A DNA stretch of 64,000 bases from DASRFR01 sp035651455 (GTDB lineage: Bacteria > Acidobacteriota > Terriglobia > Terriglobales > Acidobacteriaceae): NCBI GenBank assembly GCA_035651455.1, contig DASRFR010000029.1:62001-126000 (forward strand), read 5' to 3'. The notes beneath the pieces are model-generated. The model was not told the origin of the DNA. It worked only from the letters and a program-made list of their open reading frames with translations, and made no database searches. Position 1 is the first letter of the stretch, and every line of letters begins with the position of its first letter. Positions 27,434-35,780 of the stretch are shown piece by piece. A program made the translations under genes and the position numbers.

Positions 27434-28558
27434 TCAGGCCTTGCTGCCAACCGTCACTTTGCGCAGCGCCGCCAGGAAAATTTCATTCTGCTTGGGACTG
27501 CCGATGGTCACGCGGATGGCTTCCGGGGCGCCCCAGGCTTTCAGCGAACGAATCAGAACACCTTCTTCTTTGAGCCTATTTGCCAGAGCTTTAGCGTCAT
27601 CACGAATTTCAGCGTAGAGGAAATTCGCCCAGCTGGGGTTTACCCGAAAGCCTAATACCTCCATGCCAGCTGCCAAACGCCTTGCTTGGTCGTAATTGTT
27701 CATCACAGCTTTGCGAACGTGCTCCATATCATCCATGGCCGCGAGCGCCGCCGCCTGGGCCACTTGCGAAATGCTGAAGGTGGAGCGCAAACGCGCAAAG
27801 TATCCCAACAGCTCGGCAGGACCGAGTCCATACCCTACCCGCACACCAGCCAAACCGTGAGCCTTGGAAAAAGTTCTTAAGACAACCACGTTGCGATTCT
27901 GACGCACGTAATCCAGCGATTGCGAATAGTGCACGCGGCTTTGGGTTGCGAGGAACTGCGCATAGTCGTAATAAGCCTCGTCAATGATCACCACTATTTC
28001 CGGCGGCAGGGTCGCAATGAAATGGTCCATGACATCTGCGGGAATCACCGTTCCAGTGGGATTATTCGGGTTGGCGATGAGGACGAGCCGCGTCTGGCTG
28101 TTGACGGCTGCGGCGATACCATCGAGATCAAAACTGTAATTGCGTAGCGGAACGCGGATAAGCTCGCCGCCTGCGGCTTGGACTGCCATTCCGTAGACAA
28201 TGAACGTCAGTTCGCTAGTCACGGCGTTCAGTCCAGGCCCCAGTAGCGTGCGTGCAATAATTTCCAGCAATGCAGTGGAACCCGCCGTGACAAGCACCCG
28301 GTCCGCAGGCAACGCGTGATGCTCAGCCAGTTTGAACCGCAGCTCGGAAGCATCATCGTCGGGATATAAATTGCATTGCTTGAAGACCGCCGCCATGGCT
28401 TCAATGGCGGACGGCGAAGGGCCAAACGGATTCTCGTTCGACGCCAGGTGAATGCAATTGGGCAGACCTTGATTGCGCGAATGCGAAACAGGTGTTGTGG
28501 GAGTGTATTTCGGGAGCGAGCGGACGTTGCCGGTCACGAGATCAAAGAATCGGCTCAT
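27434..28558 (-). CDS. hisC: Histidinol-phosphate aminotransferase
   Basis: 374 residues, PLP aspartate-aminotransferase fold. Converts imidazole acetol phosphate to histidinol phosphate with glutamate. Motifs: SNENPFGPS, TAGSTALLEIIARTLLGPG, NPNNPTGT, DEAYYDYA, and the PLP lysine in TFSKAHGLAGVRVGYG. Last gene of the minus-strand operon; its start follows the rluB-type stop by only 7 bases. No other his genes are nearby, so broader use (aromatic aminotransferase) is possible, but the family call is firm. Confidence 0.9.
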   Translation of the reverse strand: MSRFFDLVTGNVRSLPKYTPTTPVSHSRNQGLPNCIHLASNENPFGPSPSAIEAMAAVFKQCNLYPDDDASELRFKLAEHHALPADRVLVTAGSTALLEIIARTLLGPGLNAVTSELTFIVYGMAVQAAGGELIRVPLRNYSFDLDGIAAAVNSQTRLVLIANPNNPTGTVIPADVMDHFIATLPPEIVVIIDEAYYDYAQFLATQSRVHYSQSLDYVRQNRNVVVLRTFSKAHGLAGVRVGYGLGPAELLGYFARLRSTFSISQVAQAAALAAMDDMEHVRKAVMNNYDQARRLAAGMEVLGFRVNPSWANFLYAEIRDDAKALANRLKEEGVLIRSLKAWGAPEAIRVTIGSPKQNEIFLAALRKVTVGSKA

Positions 28559-28565
28559 CTTCTAC

Positions 28566-29339
28566 TTAGGATGCCAGATCAGAAGAGCGTGAGACAGCTT
28601 TGGCGTGGCGCTGGGCCTCTGATTTAAGGCGAGCCACTTCCTCAAGCGAAAGCGAACGAACTTTGCCCGGTTCCACATCCAGCGAGAGTGGACCATAGCG
28701 AACCCGCCGGATTTTTTCGACGTGGTGACCAATTTCCTCGAACATGCGCCGGATCTGCCGGTTACGGCCCTCGGTGAGCGTGATCTCATACCACGGATTG
28801 TCGGATTCGCGGACGATGCGAATTTTCGCTGGCAAGGTCTTCACGCGTTTGCCCTGATCCGTACGGATGGTCACACCAGCTCGCAATCGCGCGATGGATT
28901 CCTCCGAAGGCGCGCCGCTGACTTTCACCACGTACGTTTTCGGCATGTGCGACCCGGCTTTCATAAGCCGGTGTGCCAAGTCGCCATCGTTGGTAAGAAG
29001 CAAGAGGCCTTCACTCGCGTAGTCAAGGCGCCCCACCGGGTAGACGCGTCCTTTCACACCTTCCACGAGGTCCATCACGGTTGGGCGGCCTTCAGGATCT
29101 TTGGCGGTAGTGACGTAGCCCTTCGGCTTGTTAAGCAGCAGATAGGTGAAGCGCTGGGGTCCGCGCAGCAGCTTGCCATCTACGCGTATGTGATCGTGGT
29201 CGGGATCGGCCTTGGTCCCAAGCTCGGTAATCGTCCGCCCATTCACCTGGACGCGGCCGCTGGTGATAAGTTCCTCCGCCTTGCGACGAGAACTGATTCC
29301 GGCAGCGGCGATGATTTTCTGCAGGCGCTCGGGAGCCAT
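28566..29339 (-). CDS. rluB: 23S rRNA pseudouridine synthase, RsuA/RluB family
   Basis: 257 residues. An N-terminal S4 RNA-binding domain (RLQKIIAAAGISSRRKAEELI...VQVNG) is followed by the pseudouridine synthase domain with the catalytic Asp in GRLDYASEGLLLLTNDG and KTYVVKVSG, RQIRRMFE. Members modify 23S (RluB) or 16S (RsuA) rRNA; the full S4 domain and neighbourhood next to scpB, as in many bacteria, favour RluB. Spacing: 22 bases after scpB, 7 before hisC. Confidence 0.85.
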   Translation of the reverse strand: MAPERLQKIIAAAGISSRRKAEELITSGRVQVNGRTITELGTKADPDHDHIRVDGKLLRGPQRFTYLLLNKPKGYVTTAKDPEGRPTVMDLVEGVKGRVYPVGRLDYASEGLLLLTNDGDLAHRLMKAGSHMPKTYVVKVSGAPSEESIARLRAGVTIRTDQGKRVKTLPAKIRIVRESDNPWYEITLTEGRNRQIRRMFEEIGHHVEKIRRVRYGPLSLDVEPGKVRSLSLEEVARLKSEAQRHAKAVSRSSDLAS

Positions 29340-29361
29340 ATCGTTTCCAACCGGATGGAAC

Positions 29362-30204
29362 TTAAGCAGCCTCGTGCGGTGGTTTGACTGCTTCCGCCTC
29401 TAGCGCGACAGAGTCGGTGCTTTCGTCGCCTGGGGGCGAAGAATCGGCTTGGGTCCGTTCGCCAGTTTCGATATCGAGTTCGGTTGCACCGGCAATTTCG
29501 GACTGGTCGGGAAGCACTCCGGATACACCCGTCGAGCGGTCGGTGGTTTCTTCCGACATGGATTTGTCCGGCGGGCCTGCCGCCGAATCGCTGTGCTCCG
29601 AAGTTTCCGCGGGTTGCGCGGGCTCCAACTCCGCCTGGAAGGACTCAGCCACGAGCTTTTCGAATTCTTCCATGCTGGGAAGTTCGTTGACATCCTTCAG
29701 GCCGAAGCGCAGCAGAAACTCTTTTGTGGTCTTGTACAGAATTGGACGGCCGATGACGGCTTTGCGCCCGGCGGTGGTAATCAGCTTGCGGTCAAGCAAA
29801 GTTGCTATCACGCCGCTGGAGTCGACACCGCGAATTTCGCTGATCTCAGGAACCGTAACCGGCTGCTTGTAGGCGATTACGGCCAACGTCTCGAGGGCGG
29901 GCAGGGATAGCCGGATAGGCGGTTTCAAACTCTTGGCAAACCCGCGCACCAGGTCGTGCTGCTCCGGCTTCGTGGACATGCGGTATCCGCCGGCTAGCTG
30001 ACGCACTTCGATGCCGTGCTCAGAGGTGCTGTACTCGGTCGCGAGTTCTTCCAGTGCCGCGCGGATTTGCGATCGCTCATCAGCGGCATCCGATTCGCCG
30101 TTTCGCGAGCCCAGCGAACCCTTGAGAGCCTGAAACATCTGCTCCACGGTGACCGGCGTCTCCGCCGCGTAAATGATGGCTTCCAGTTGGGCTTTGAGGC
30201 TCAT
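29362..30204 (-). CDS. scpB: Segregation and condensation protein B
   Basis: 280 residues. Partner of ScpA in the Smc-ScpAB condensin that organises the chromosome. The two winged-helix domains (about 1-175) begin MSLKAQLEAIIYAAETPVT and contain LPALETLAVIAYKQPVTVPEI, RGVDSSGVIATLLDRKLI and YKTTKEFLLRFGLKDVNELP. Beyond residue 195 there is an acidic, Ser/Thr/Glu-rich unstructured tail of about 85 residues that is longer than usual. It lies 30 bases after scpA in the operon. No smc gene is in the window. Confidence 0.92.
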   Translation of the reverse strand: MSLKAQLEAIIYAAETPVTVEQMFQALKGSLGSRNGESDAADERSQIRAALEELATEYSTSEHGIEVRQLAGGYRMSTKPEQHDLVRGFAKSLKPPIRLSLPALETLAVIAYKQPVTVPEISEIRGVDSSGVIATLLDRKLITTAGRKAVIGRPILYKTTKEFLLRFGLKDVNELPSMEEFEKLVAESFQAELEPAQPAETSEHSDSAAGPPDKSMSEETTDRSTGVSGVLPDQSEIAGATELDIETGERTQADSSPPGDESTDSVALEAEAVKPPHEAA

Positions 30205-30234
30205 AGAAACAGCTGCCGGCTCCTGTTGGACGTA

Positions 30235-31110
30235 CTATTTCCAGTCATCCCGCACCGCAGCGTGCTCGGTCATCAATGCTTCGAAACCGGCATGCTTGCG
30301 CACCAGAATTTCTCCGAACAGGCGGTCCTGCCGAACCTGAATCGCCTGCAATCTCACCAGTTCCAGCAATGCCAGGAAAATGCAGACCAGCGCCTGGCGC
30401 GAATTGACGTGGCGTAAAAGCTGCTTTAGCCGGATCGGCCGCTCTTCAATGGTGAGCCGGCGGCGCAGGTAATCGATCATCTGACCCACGCTGACCGCCT
30501 CTTCGTCCACATTCAGCACCGGGCGCGAGCGAGCGCGATCGAGAATCTGCTGAAACGTTTTGACCAGGTCAATTACATCGGCGGCGATCTCAGGATCGGT
30601 GCCCTCGGCGTCCATGAACTCCTTGATCGCTGGGTTGGACCAGACGGCTTCCTCAATCTGCTGCTTCTGCAGCAGCATCTGCGCGGCCGACTTGAACTTC
30701 TCGTGCTCCAACAAGCGATTGACCAGTTCGGAGCGCGGATCTTCCATCGCATCGGCTGGCGCCAACGGATCGCGAGGCAACAACATCTTGGACTTGATGT
30801 GAATCAGCACTGCGGCCATGTAGATGAATTCGGCGGCGACATTGACATCAAGCTGCCGGATTTTCTCTACGTATGCCAGATACTGCGCCGTGATTTTCGC
30901 GATGGGTATGTCGTAAATATCGATGTCTTGTTTGCGGATGAGGTCGAGCAGCAGGTCGAGAGGTCCCTCATAGACGTCGCCAACCCTCACCGCGAAGGGA
31001 AACTCGCTGCCATCTTTCCTTGTGGCCGGCTGCGTCGAACCGGGTTCGGTGGTGGCCGCGACAGGCGGAGGCGCGTCCTGCACCTGGGAGCTTTTCAGGG
31101 GTTCAGCCAT
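30235..31110 (-). CDS. scpA: Segregation and condensation protein A
   Basis: 291 residues. Kleisin that bridges Smc heads. A ~35-residue N-terminal extension precedes the conserved core starting FAVRVGDVYEGPLDLLLDLIRKQDIDIYDIPI, with AEFIYMAAVLIHIKSKMLLP. The C-terminal winged helix contains FLALLELVRLQAIQVRQDRLFGEI. The ATG overlaps the end of trpS by 8 bases, so the two are translationally coupled. Confidence 0.93.
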   Translation of the reverse strand: MAEPLKSSQVQDAPPPVAATTEPGSTQPATRKDGSEFPFAVRVGDVYEGPLDLLLDLIRKQDIDIYDIPIAKITAQYLAYVEKIRQLDVNVAAEFIYMAAVLIHIKSKMLLPRDPLAPADAMEDPRSELVNRLLEHEKFKSAAQMLLQKQQIEEAVWSNPAIKEFMDAEGTDPEIAADVIDLVKTFQQILDRARSRPVLNVDEEAVSVGQMIDYLRRRLTIEERPIRLKQLLRHVNSRQALVCIFLALLELVRLQAIQVRQDRLFGEILVRKHAGFEALMTEHAAVRDDWK

Positions 31111-32182
31111 TCTGCTTCTCCGCTGCGCTGCTCACTTTATTTTCGTCCCCGTTTGGGGCAGGAGCTTCATAGTCCGGCGACATGCCCATCGAGGCACGAA
31201 CATCTTCCATCGTGTCGCCTGCGATTTTTCTGGCTTTCGCCGATCCGGCTTCAAGAATATCCCAGGCAAGGCGCGGATTGTCCTCATATTTTTTGCGCCG
31301 TTGCTGCATGGGATTCAAGATATCCACTAGTGCATCTGCCGCCCAGCCCTTGCACTCAATGCAGCCTATGCCTGCGGACCGGCAGCCCACATCGACTTTT
31401 GCAATTGTCTCCTGATTGCTGAAAATCTTGTGCAGATCCCCGACCGGGCAGACGTCAGGATTGCCGGGATCGCTGCGGCGCACCCGCGCCGGATCGGTAA
31501 CCATGGTTTTCAGTTTCTGCCGGACCACGGGCTCGGGATCGGTCAACATGATAGTGTTTCCGTATGACTTCGACATCTTGCGGCCGTCGGTACCGGGAAG
31601 TTTTGCCGCCGGGGTCAGCAACGCCTGCGGTTCGGGGAAAACCGGGCGGCGCTGGCCGTAAAACAGATTGAAGCGGCGCGCTATTTCGCGAGTCAGTTCA
31701 ACGTGCGCTACCTGGTCTTCACCCACGGGAACGAAATCCGCCTTGTAAATCATGATGTCGGCGGATTGCAGAACGGGATACCCAAGGAAGCCGTAGGTAC
31801 CCAGATCTTTGTCTTTGATATTTTCTTTTTGTTCTTTGTATGTGGGCACACGCTCCAGCCATCCCAAGGGCGTGATCATCGAGAGCAGCAGGTGCAACTC
31901 GGCGTGGGCTGGCACGTGGGACTGTATGAACATGGTGCAGCGCTCGGGATCGAGCCCTGCAGCCAGCCAGTCCAGCAACACCTCGACGGAGTTTTGCTTG
32001 ATGCGCCAGGTATCCGCATAGTCGGTGGTCAGCGCGTGCCAGTCGGCAACGAAGAAAAAACATTCGTACTGGTCCTGCATGCGCACCCAGTTATCAAGAG
32101 CGCCCACGTAGTTACCGAGGTGAAGCTTGCCTGTTGACCGCATGCCACTGAGCACGCGCTTACGTTTGTTGGAGTGAACCAT
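31103..32182 (-). CDS. trpS: Tryptophanyl-tRNA synthetase with a four-cysteine insert motif
   Basis: 360 residues from the ATG at 32182. Class I synthetase charging tRNA-Trp: HIGH-type HLGN (21-24) and KMSKS (202-206). Near the C-terminus it has C245, C267, C274 and C277, spaced C-x21-C-x6-C-x2-C, close to the C-x22-C-x6-C-x2-C that holds a 4Fe-4S cluster in Thermotoga maritima TrpRS. A longer frame to 32284 exists, but the short start is set by a TGATG overlap with the M50 gene's stop and by the natural N-terminus (KRVLSGMRSTGKL). Second gene of the minus-strand operon. Confidence 0.93.
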   Translation of the reverse strand: MVHSNKRKRVLSGMRSTGKLHLGNYVGALDNWVRMQDQYECFFFVADWHALTTDYADTWRIKQNSVEVLLDWLAAGLDPERCTMFIQSHVPAHAELHLLLSMITPLGWLERVPTYKEQKENIKDKDLGTYGFLGYPVLQSADIMIYKADFVPVGEDQVAHVELTREIARRFNLFYGQRRPVFPEPQALLTPAAKLPGTDGRKMSKSYGNTIMLTDPEPVVRQKLKTMVTDPARVRRSDPGNPDVCPVGDLHKIFSNQETIAKVDVGCRSAGIGCIECKGWAADALVDILNPMQQRRKKYEDNPRLAWDILEAGSAKARKIAGDTMEDVRASMGMSPDYEAPAPNGDENKVSSAAEKQNG

Positions 32183-32859
32183 CAGACTCCCAGCAAAATA
32201 GAGTTGAAAACCGCCATAACCGGGGAAATCAGTTTCCAGAGAAAATTGCCGCCCACGTAAATTAATGCCATCAAGCCCAGCCATCCCACGGTGTCGTAGA
32301 CGCGGCGCACGGAATCCGAAAGAAAATGTCGAAGCACATGGCTGCCGTCCAGCGGCGGCACGGGAATGAGGTTGAACACCGCCAAAACTACGTTGATCTG
32401 GAGGAGTTCGTAAAGAAAAAGGCTCAACGGCACGACAAAGGAATTGCCGACGAGATATCCGCCGAGCACGCCATGCACGATCATGCGACCCTCAGGCGCG
32501 ATCATGGCAATGACGACCAGCAGAATAGTGGCTCCTGCCGCCACGATGAAGTTACTGATAGGCCCTACCACGGAAGTCAAAATGTCGTCGCGAACCGGAT
32601 TCTGAAAGTTCCGCGGATCTACCGGCGTTGGCTTGGCCCAGCCCAGCACGGGAATGTGCGCCAACAAGGCGATTGCGGGTAACAGGATCGTGCCTACCGG
32701 ATCAATATGCCGGATCGGGTTCAGCGTGATGCGGCCCAGCATGCGCGCAGTCGGGTCCCCACAGCGGTTCGCCATCCAGGCGTGCGCCGACTCGTGCACA
32801 CTGATTGCAAATAAGAACACAATCAGCTGGAAGAGAATGTCGACATGCTGCAGCGTCAT
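32182..32859 (-). CDS. Site-2-protease-type membrane metalloprotease (M50, YwhC-like)
   Basis: About 225 residues and five to six hydrophobic spans. Zinc motif HESAH (22-26) in the first span and the second-site Asp in NLIPVPPLDGSHV. This small class of S2P-like enzymes has no PDZ. The ATG at 32859 is preferred over one 19 codons upstream because the hydrophobic zinc-helix then starts at the usual distance; the ribosome site is weak. First gene of the operon that continues into trpS through a TGATG overlap. The substrate is unknown. Confidence 0.85.
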   Translation of the reverse strand: MTLQHVDILFQLIVFLFAISVHESAHAWMANRCGDPTARMLGRITLNPIRHIDPVGTILLPAIALLAHIPVLGWAKPTPVDPRNFQNPVRDDILTSVVGPISNFIVAAGATILLVVIAMIAPEGRMIVHGVLGGYLVGNSFVVPLSLFLYELLQINVVLAVFNLIPVPPLDGSHVLRHFLSDSVRRVYDTVGWLGLMALIYVGGNFLWKLISPVMAVFNSILLGV

Positions 32860-33055
32860 GCAGGTTAGTTTCGATTCTAACAGAGCCCCTGGCGGCACCC
32901 TTTTTCCACAGTCCACGGCAGTGCCGCTTTTTCAAGCGCTTACGAGCGAATAACCGGGGCTTAGGATGGTGAGACCTTTTCGTATTCCGTTCGTCTAAGA
33001 AAACAGGAACCGCTAGCGAGTTTGCACCGTACAGATAAGGAAAGAAGGGTGATTT

Positions 33056-33436
33056 ATGCAGCTACTTTTAGACGTTCAGCACACCGGCGATGTTGCGGTC
33101 GTGAATTGTGCCGGCCGAATTGTGCGCGGGGACGCAACGTGCGCCCTGAAGGAAGCAGTGCTCTCGCAGCGGGATTCACGCGTGATCGTGCTCGACCTTT
33201 CGGAAGTCGAAATGATCGACGGAGGCGGCCTCGGCGCGCTCGTATTCCTGCGGCGCTGGACCAAGGACAAAGGGGTTCAACTTAAGCTGGTGAACCCTTC
33301 GAACCTGATCCGTGAACTGCTGGAGCGCACACGATTGACACAGATTTTCGACATTTCCAGCGTTGATGATGCGTTAACCATCCTGGGATGCGAGCGGCAG
33401 GTGAGAACAGAATTTCACTATGCCACGGCATCCTGA
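33056..33436 (+). CDS. STAS-domain protein, anti-sigma-antagonist-like but without the phospho-serine
   Basis: 126 residues, one STAS domain plus a short tail. Core: VNCAGRIVRGD, RVIVLDLSEVEMIDGGGLGALVFL. In SpoIIAA-like proteins the segment reads D-S-S-G-L-G, with the phosphorylated serine; here it is D55-G-G-G-L-G60, so both serines are glycine. It therefore cannot be switched by phosphorylation in the usual way. It might act as a constitutive antagonist or a non-sigma STAS scaffold. A purine-rich GAAAGAAGGG precedes the ATG. A sigma-antagonist role is inferred from fold only. Confidence 0.75.
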   Translation: MQLLLDVQHTGDVAVVNCAGRIVRGDATCALKEAVLSQRDSRVIVLDLSEVEMIDGGGLGALVFLRRWTKDKGVQLKLVNPSNLIRELLERTRLTQIFDISSVDDALTILGCERQVRTEFHYATAS

Positions 33437-33512
33437 AGCGGCGCGGTGACTTTGGTTGTACGGATTGTTCCGCAAGCGAGGTCGTCCGCCGGTAGTATCT
33501 TCCCTCGTTTGG

Positions 33513-34322
33513 CTACTTCTGTAGCGCCTTGCGCAATTCCTCCGGCGCAATCGGTTTCACCTTCAGCGGTTTCGCAGGAATGCCCCCGACAACGTGATAG
33601 GGCTCCACGTCCTTGGACGCGACTCCCATGGATCCGACCAGTCCATGTTCTTTCACGGTCACGCCGCTTAAAACCGTTGCATGATAAGTAATGCGAGCCT
33701 TGGGACCGATCTCGGTCTTCTGATTCTGGACGATCATACCGTCGTTGAGATCGTGGGCGTGAGAATAGACGTTGGCATAGTCAGAGATCGACGTGCCCTC
33801 GTGAATGATGATCTCGCCGCGGTCGTCGAGGAGAACGTACTTGTGGATTGTGCAATTGTCTTCCACGGTCAGGTTGTAACCGTAGGAAACCTCCACGCCA
33901 TGAAAGATCTTTACGTTCTTCCCGATGTGCTTGAAGATGTGGCTGGCCAACATGTACCGAAGGCGATAACCCAGCCCATGGTTCAACCCGACCGGTGAGC
34001 GGTCGTACATCATCCAAAACCAGATCAACGGTTTGCGCTCGGCATATTTTAGTGCGTCTACATCGCCGTAGTACTCAGGTTCGAGCGTTGCGTTGCGTGG
34101 ATCGAAGCTGTACACCAGTGATTGTTGCGCCAGCCCAGCTTCCGGAGATGGATCGGAATATTGTTTTCCGAGATAGAGTTCGTGCAGTGCGTTGCGCACC
34201 ACGACACTGCGGTGCTCAGGATCGCGGTTCGCGAATTCGGCGTCCAAGCGCGTAATCCACTGATCAAACGCCTTACCAGCCGCGGGACGTGGATTCAGAA
34301 CGCGATATTCGTATCGGGGCAT
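33513..34322 (-). CDS. Left-handed beta-helix (hexapeptide) acyltransferase
   Basis: 269 residues. The N-terminal 120 residues are a helical domain; residues about 125-250 are hexapeptide repeats (VKIFHGVEVSYGYNLTVEDNCTIHKYVLLDDRGEIIIHEGTSISDYANVYSHAHD) ending in the coenzyme-A-type loop VGSMGVASKDVEPYHVVGGIPAKPLKVK. Such enzymes move acetyl or another acyl group onto sugars or lipid headgroups. It stands alone, convergent with the STAS gene (76 bases apart). The acceptor cannot be deduced. Confidence 0.8.
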   Translation of the reverse strand: MPRYEYRVLNPRPAAGKAFDQWITRLDAEFANRDPEHRSVVVRNALHELYLGKQYSDPSPEAGLAQQSLVYSFDPRNATLEPEYYGDVDALKYAERKPLIWFWMMYDRSPVGLNHGLGYRLRYMLASHIFKHIGKNVKIFHGVEVSYGYNLTVEDNCTIHKYVLLDDRGEIIIHEGTSISDYANVYSHAHDLNDGMIVQNQKTEIGPKARITYHATVLSGVTVKEHGLVGSMGVASKDVEPYHVVGGIPAKPLKVKPIAPEELRKALQK

Positions 34323-34436
34323 CTGTGCCTCGCCAGCATTGAAACGTAAACGATAGCAGACTTCCGCGAGCTCCGGGAAACTGGGCGGTTCCTTCCATCA
34401 CTATGCTTTATAATTCGCGCCGTTCCGGGACCCCTG

Positions 34437-35780
34437 ATGATCACACTCGCCCGCAAGCTGCGCCTTACCGACTATTTCGCGCTGGGATGGGGCACGATGG
34501 TAGGCGTCGGCTGGCTCGTTGTTATGGACGACTGGCTGCTTCGTGGCGGCCCTCTGGGTGGCGTTCTCGGGTTTGCCATCGGCGGAGCCTTGCTGCTGCC
34601 GATCGGCTACGTGTACGGCAAACTGGTGATGGCGATGCCGGACGCGGCCGGGGAAGTCGCATACACCGCAAAGGTATTCCCCCAGGCCGTCAGCTTCGCG
34701 ACCGGCTGGATAATGATGCTGGCGTACTTCATTGTGTGTCCATGGGAAGCGGTGGCGGTCGGCCGGATCGTTGGGTACATACTCCCGGCGCTGGATTCGA
34801 TCGAGATCTATCGAGTGGCCGGACGCCCGGTTTACTTGCCGCACCTGCTGATCGGGATTGGACTGACCGGGCTCATCACTCTGCTCAATTATCGCGGAAT
34901 CCGCCTGAGCGCTACTTTCCAGAACTGGGCTACTTTTGGCACCTTGGCTTTATTCTTGGTGTTTGTTGGTTGCGGCATCACTCGAGGCTCGCCCCGTAAT
35001 TTGCCGCCGTTGTTCACCCACGACCCGTTCGTTTCGGTGCTGCTGGTATTGCAGATCGTCCCTTACTTCATGACGGGCTTCGAATCAGTAGTCAAGGTCG
35101 CAGAGGAGGCCAGTCCGGAGTTCCGGGCCAAGTCATTTCTGAAGGCGATCTGGACGGCACTTCTGGTTGGGGTCCTCTTCTACACGCTGGTGATCGCGGC
35201 TGTCGCGTACGTCGCACCATGGAAAGAGTTGACCAACGAGAAGTTCATGACCGCAGTCGCTTTCCGAAACGCGGTGGGATCGCGCTGGATCGTCAGCATC
35301 ATTCTGACAGCGGCCATGATGTCATTGTTCAAAGTATTCAATGGAAATTTCGTGGCGGCCAGCCGTTTGCTTTTCGCGATGGGAAGACGGGGTCTGATTG
35401 ACTCACGCGTCGCCGAAGTACACCCGGTGAACCACACGCCTTCGGCAGCCGTAATCTGCATTGGTGCGGCAACGGCTGCCTGCATGTTCCTCGGGGATGC
35501 CATCCTGGTGCCGATTTCGGAGGTAGGCTCGGTGGCGTCTGCTGCTGGCTGGCTTGCAGCGTGCGCCGCGTATTTCGCCATGCGCCCCTCGCGAAACCAG
35601 CGGTGGATCGCGGCACTCGGCATCACCGTTGGCCTGGCGATGATCGGCATGAAACTGCTGCCCGTGGTGCCGGGCCACTTCAGCGGCTACGAGTGGCTGG
35701 CAGTGGCGACCTGGAGCCTGCTGGGAATCTTTTTAGGCTGGAGGCGGCGCGTATTCTCAGCTTCCTCCGCCCAAGCATGA
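34437..35780 (+). CDS. Amino acid permease of the APC superfamily
   Basis: 447 residues with about 12 hydrophobic segments. The N-terminal LRLTDYFALGWGTMVGVGWLVVMDDW is the family's first span, with a Trp/Asp-rich variant of the usual GSGIF motif. Other marks: GYVYGKLVMAMPDAAGEVAYTAKVF, NYRGIRLSATFQNW, YFMTGFESVVKVAEEASPEF. Its TGA overlaps the next gene's ATG (ATGA), so permease and N-acyl-D-amino-acid deacylase-like protein are coupled and may import and process the same amino acid derivatives. Substrate unknown. Confidence 0.85.
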   Translation: MITLARKLRLTDYFALGWGTMVGVGWLVVMDDWLLRGGPLGGVLGFAIGGALLLPIGYVYGKLVMAMPDAAGEVAYTAKVFPQAVSFATGWIMMLAYFIVCPWEAVAVGRIVGYILPALDSIEIYRVAGRPVYLPHLLIGIGLTGLITLLNYRGIRLSATFQNWATFGTLALFLVFVGCGITRGSPRNLPPLFTHDPFVSVLLVLQIVPYFMTGFESVVKVAEEASPEFRAKSFLKAIWTALLVGVLFYTLVIAAVAYVAPWKELTNEKFMTAVAFRNAVGSRWIVSIILTAAMMSLFKVFNGNFVAASRLLFAMGRRGLIDSRVAEVHPVNHTPSAAVICIGAATAACMFLGDAILVPISEVGSVASAAGWLAACAAYFAMRPSRNQRWIAALGITVGLAMIGMKLLPVVPGHFSGYEWLAVATWSLLGIFLGWRRRVFSASSAQA

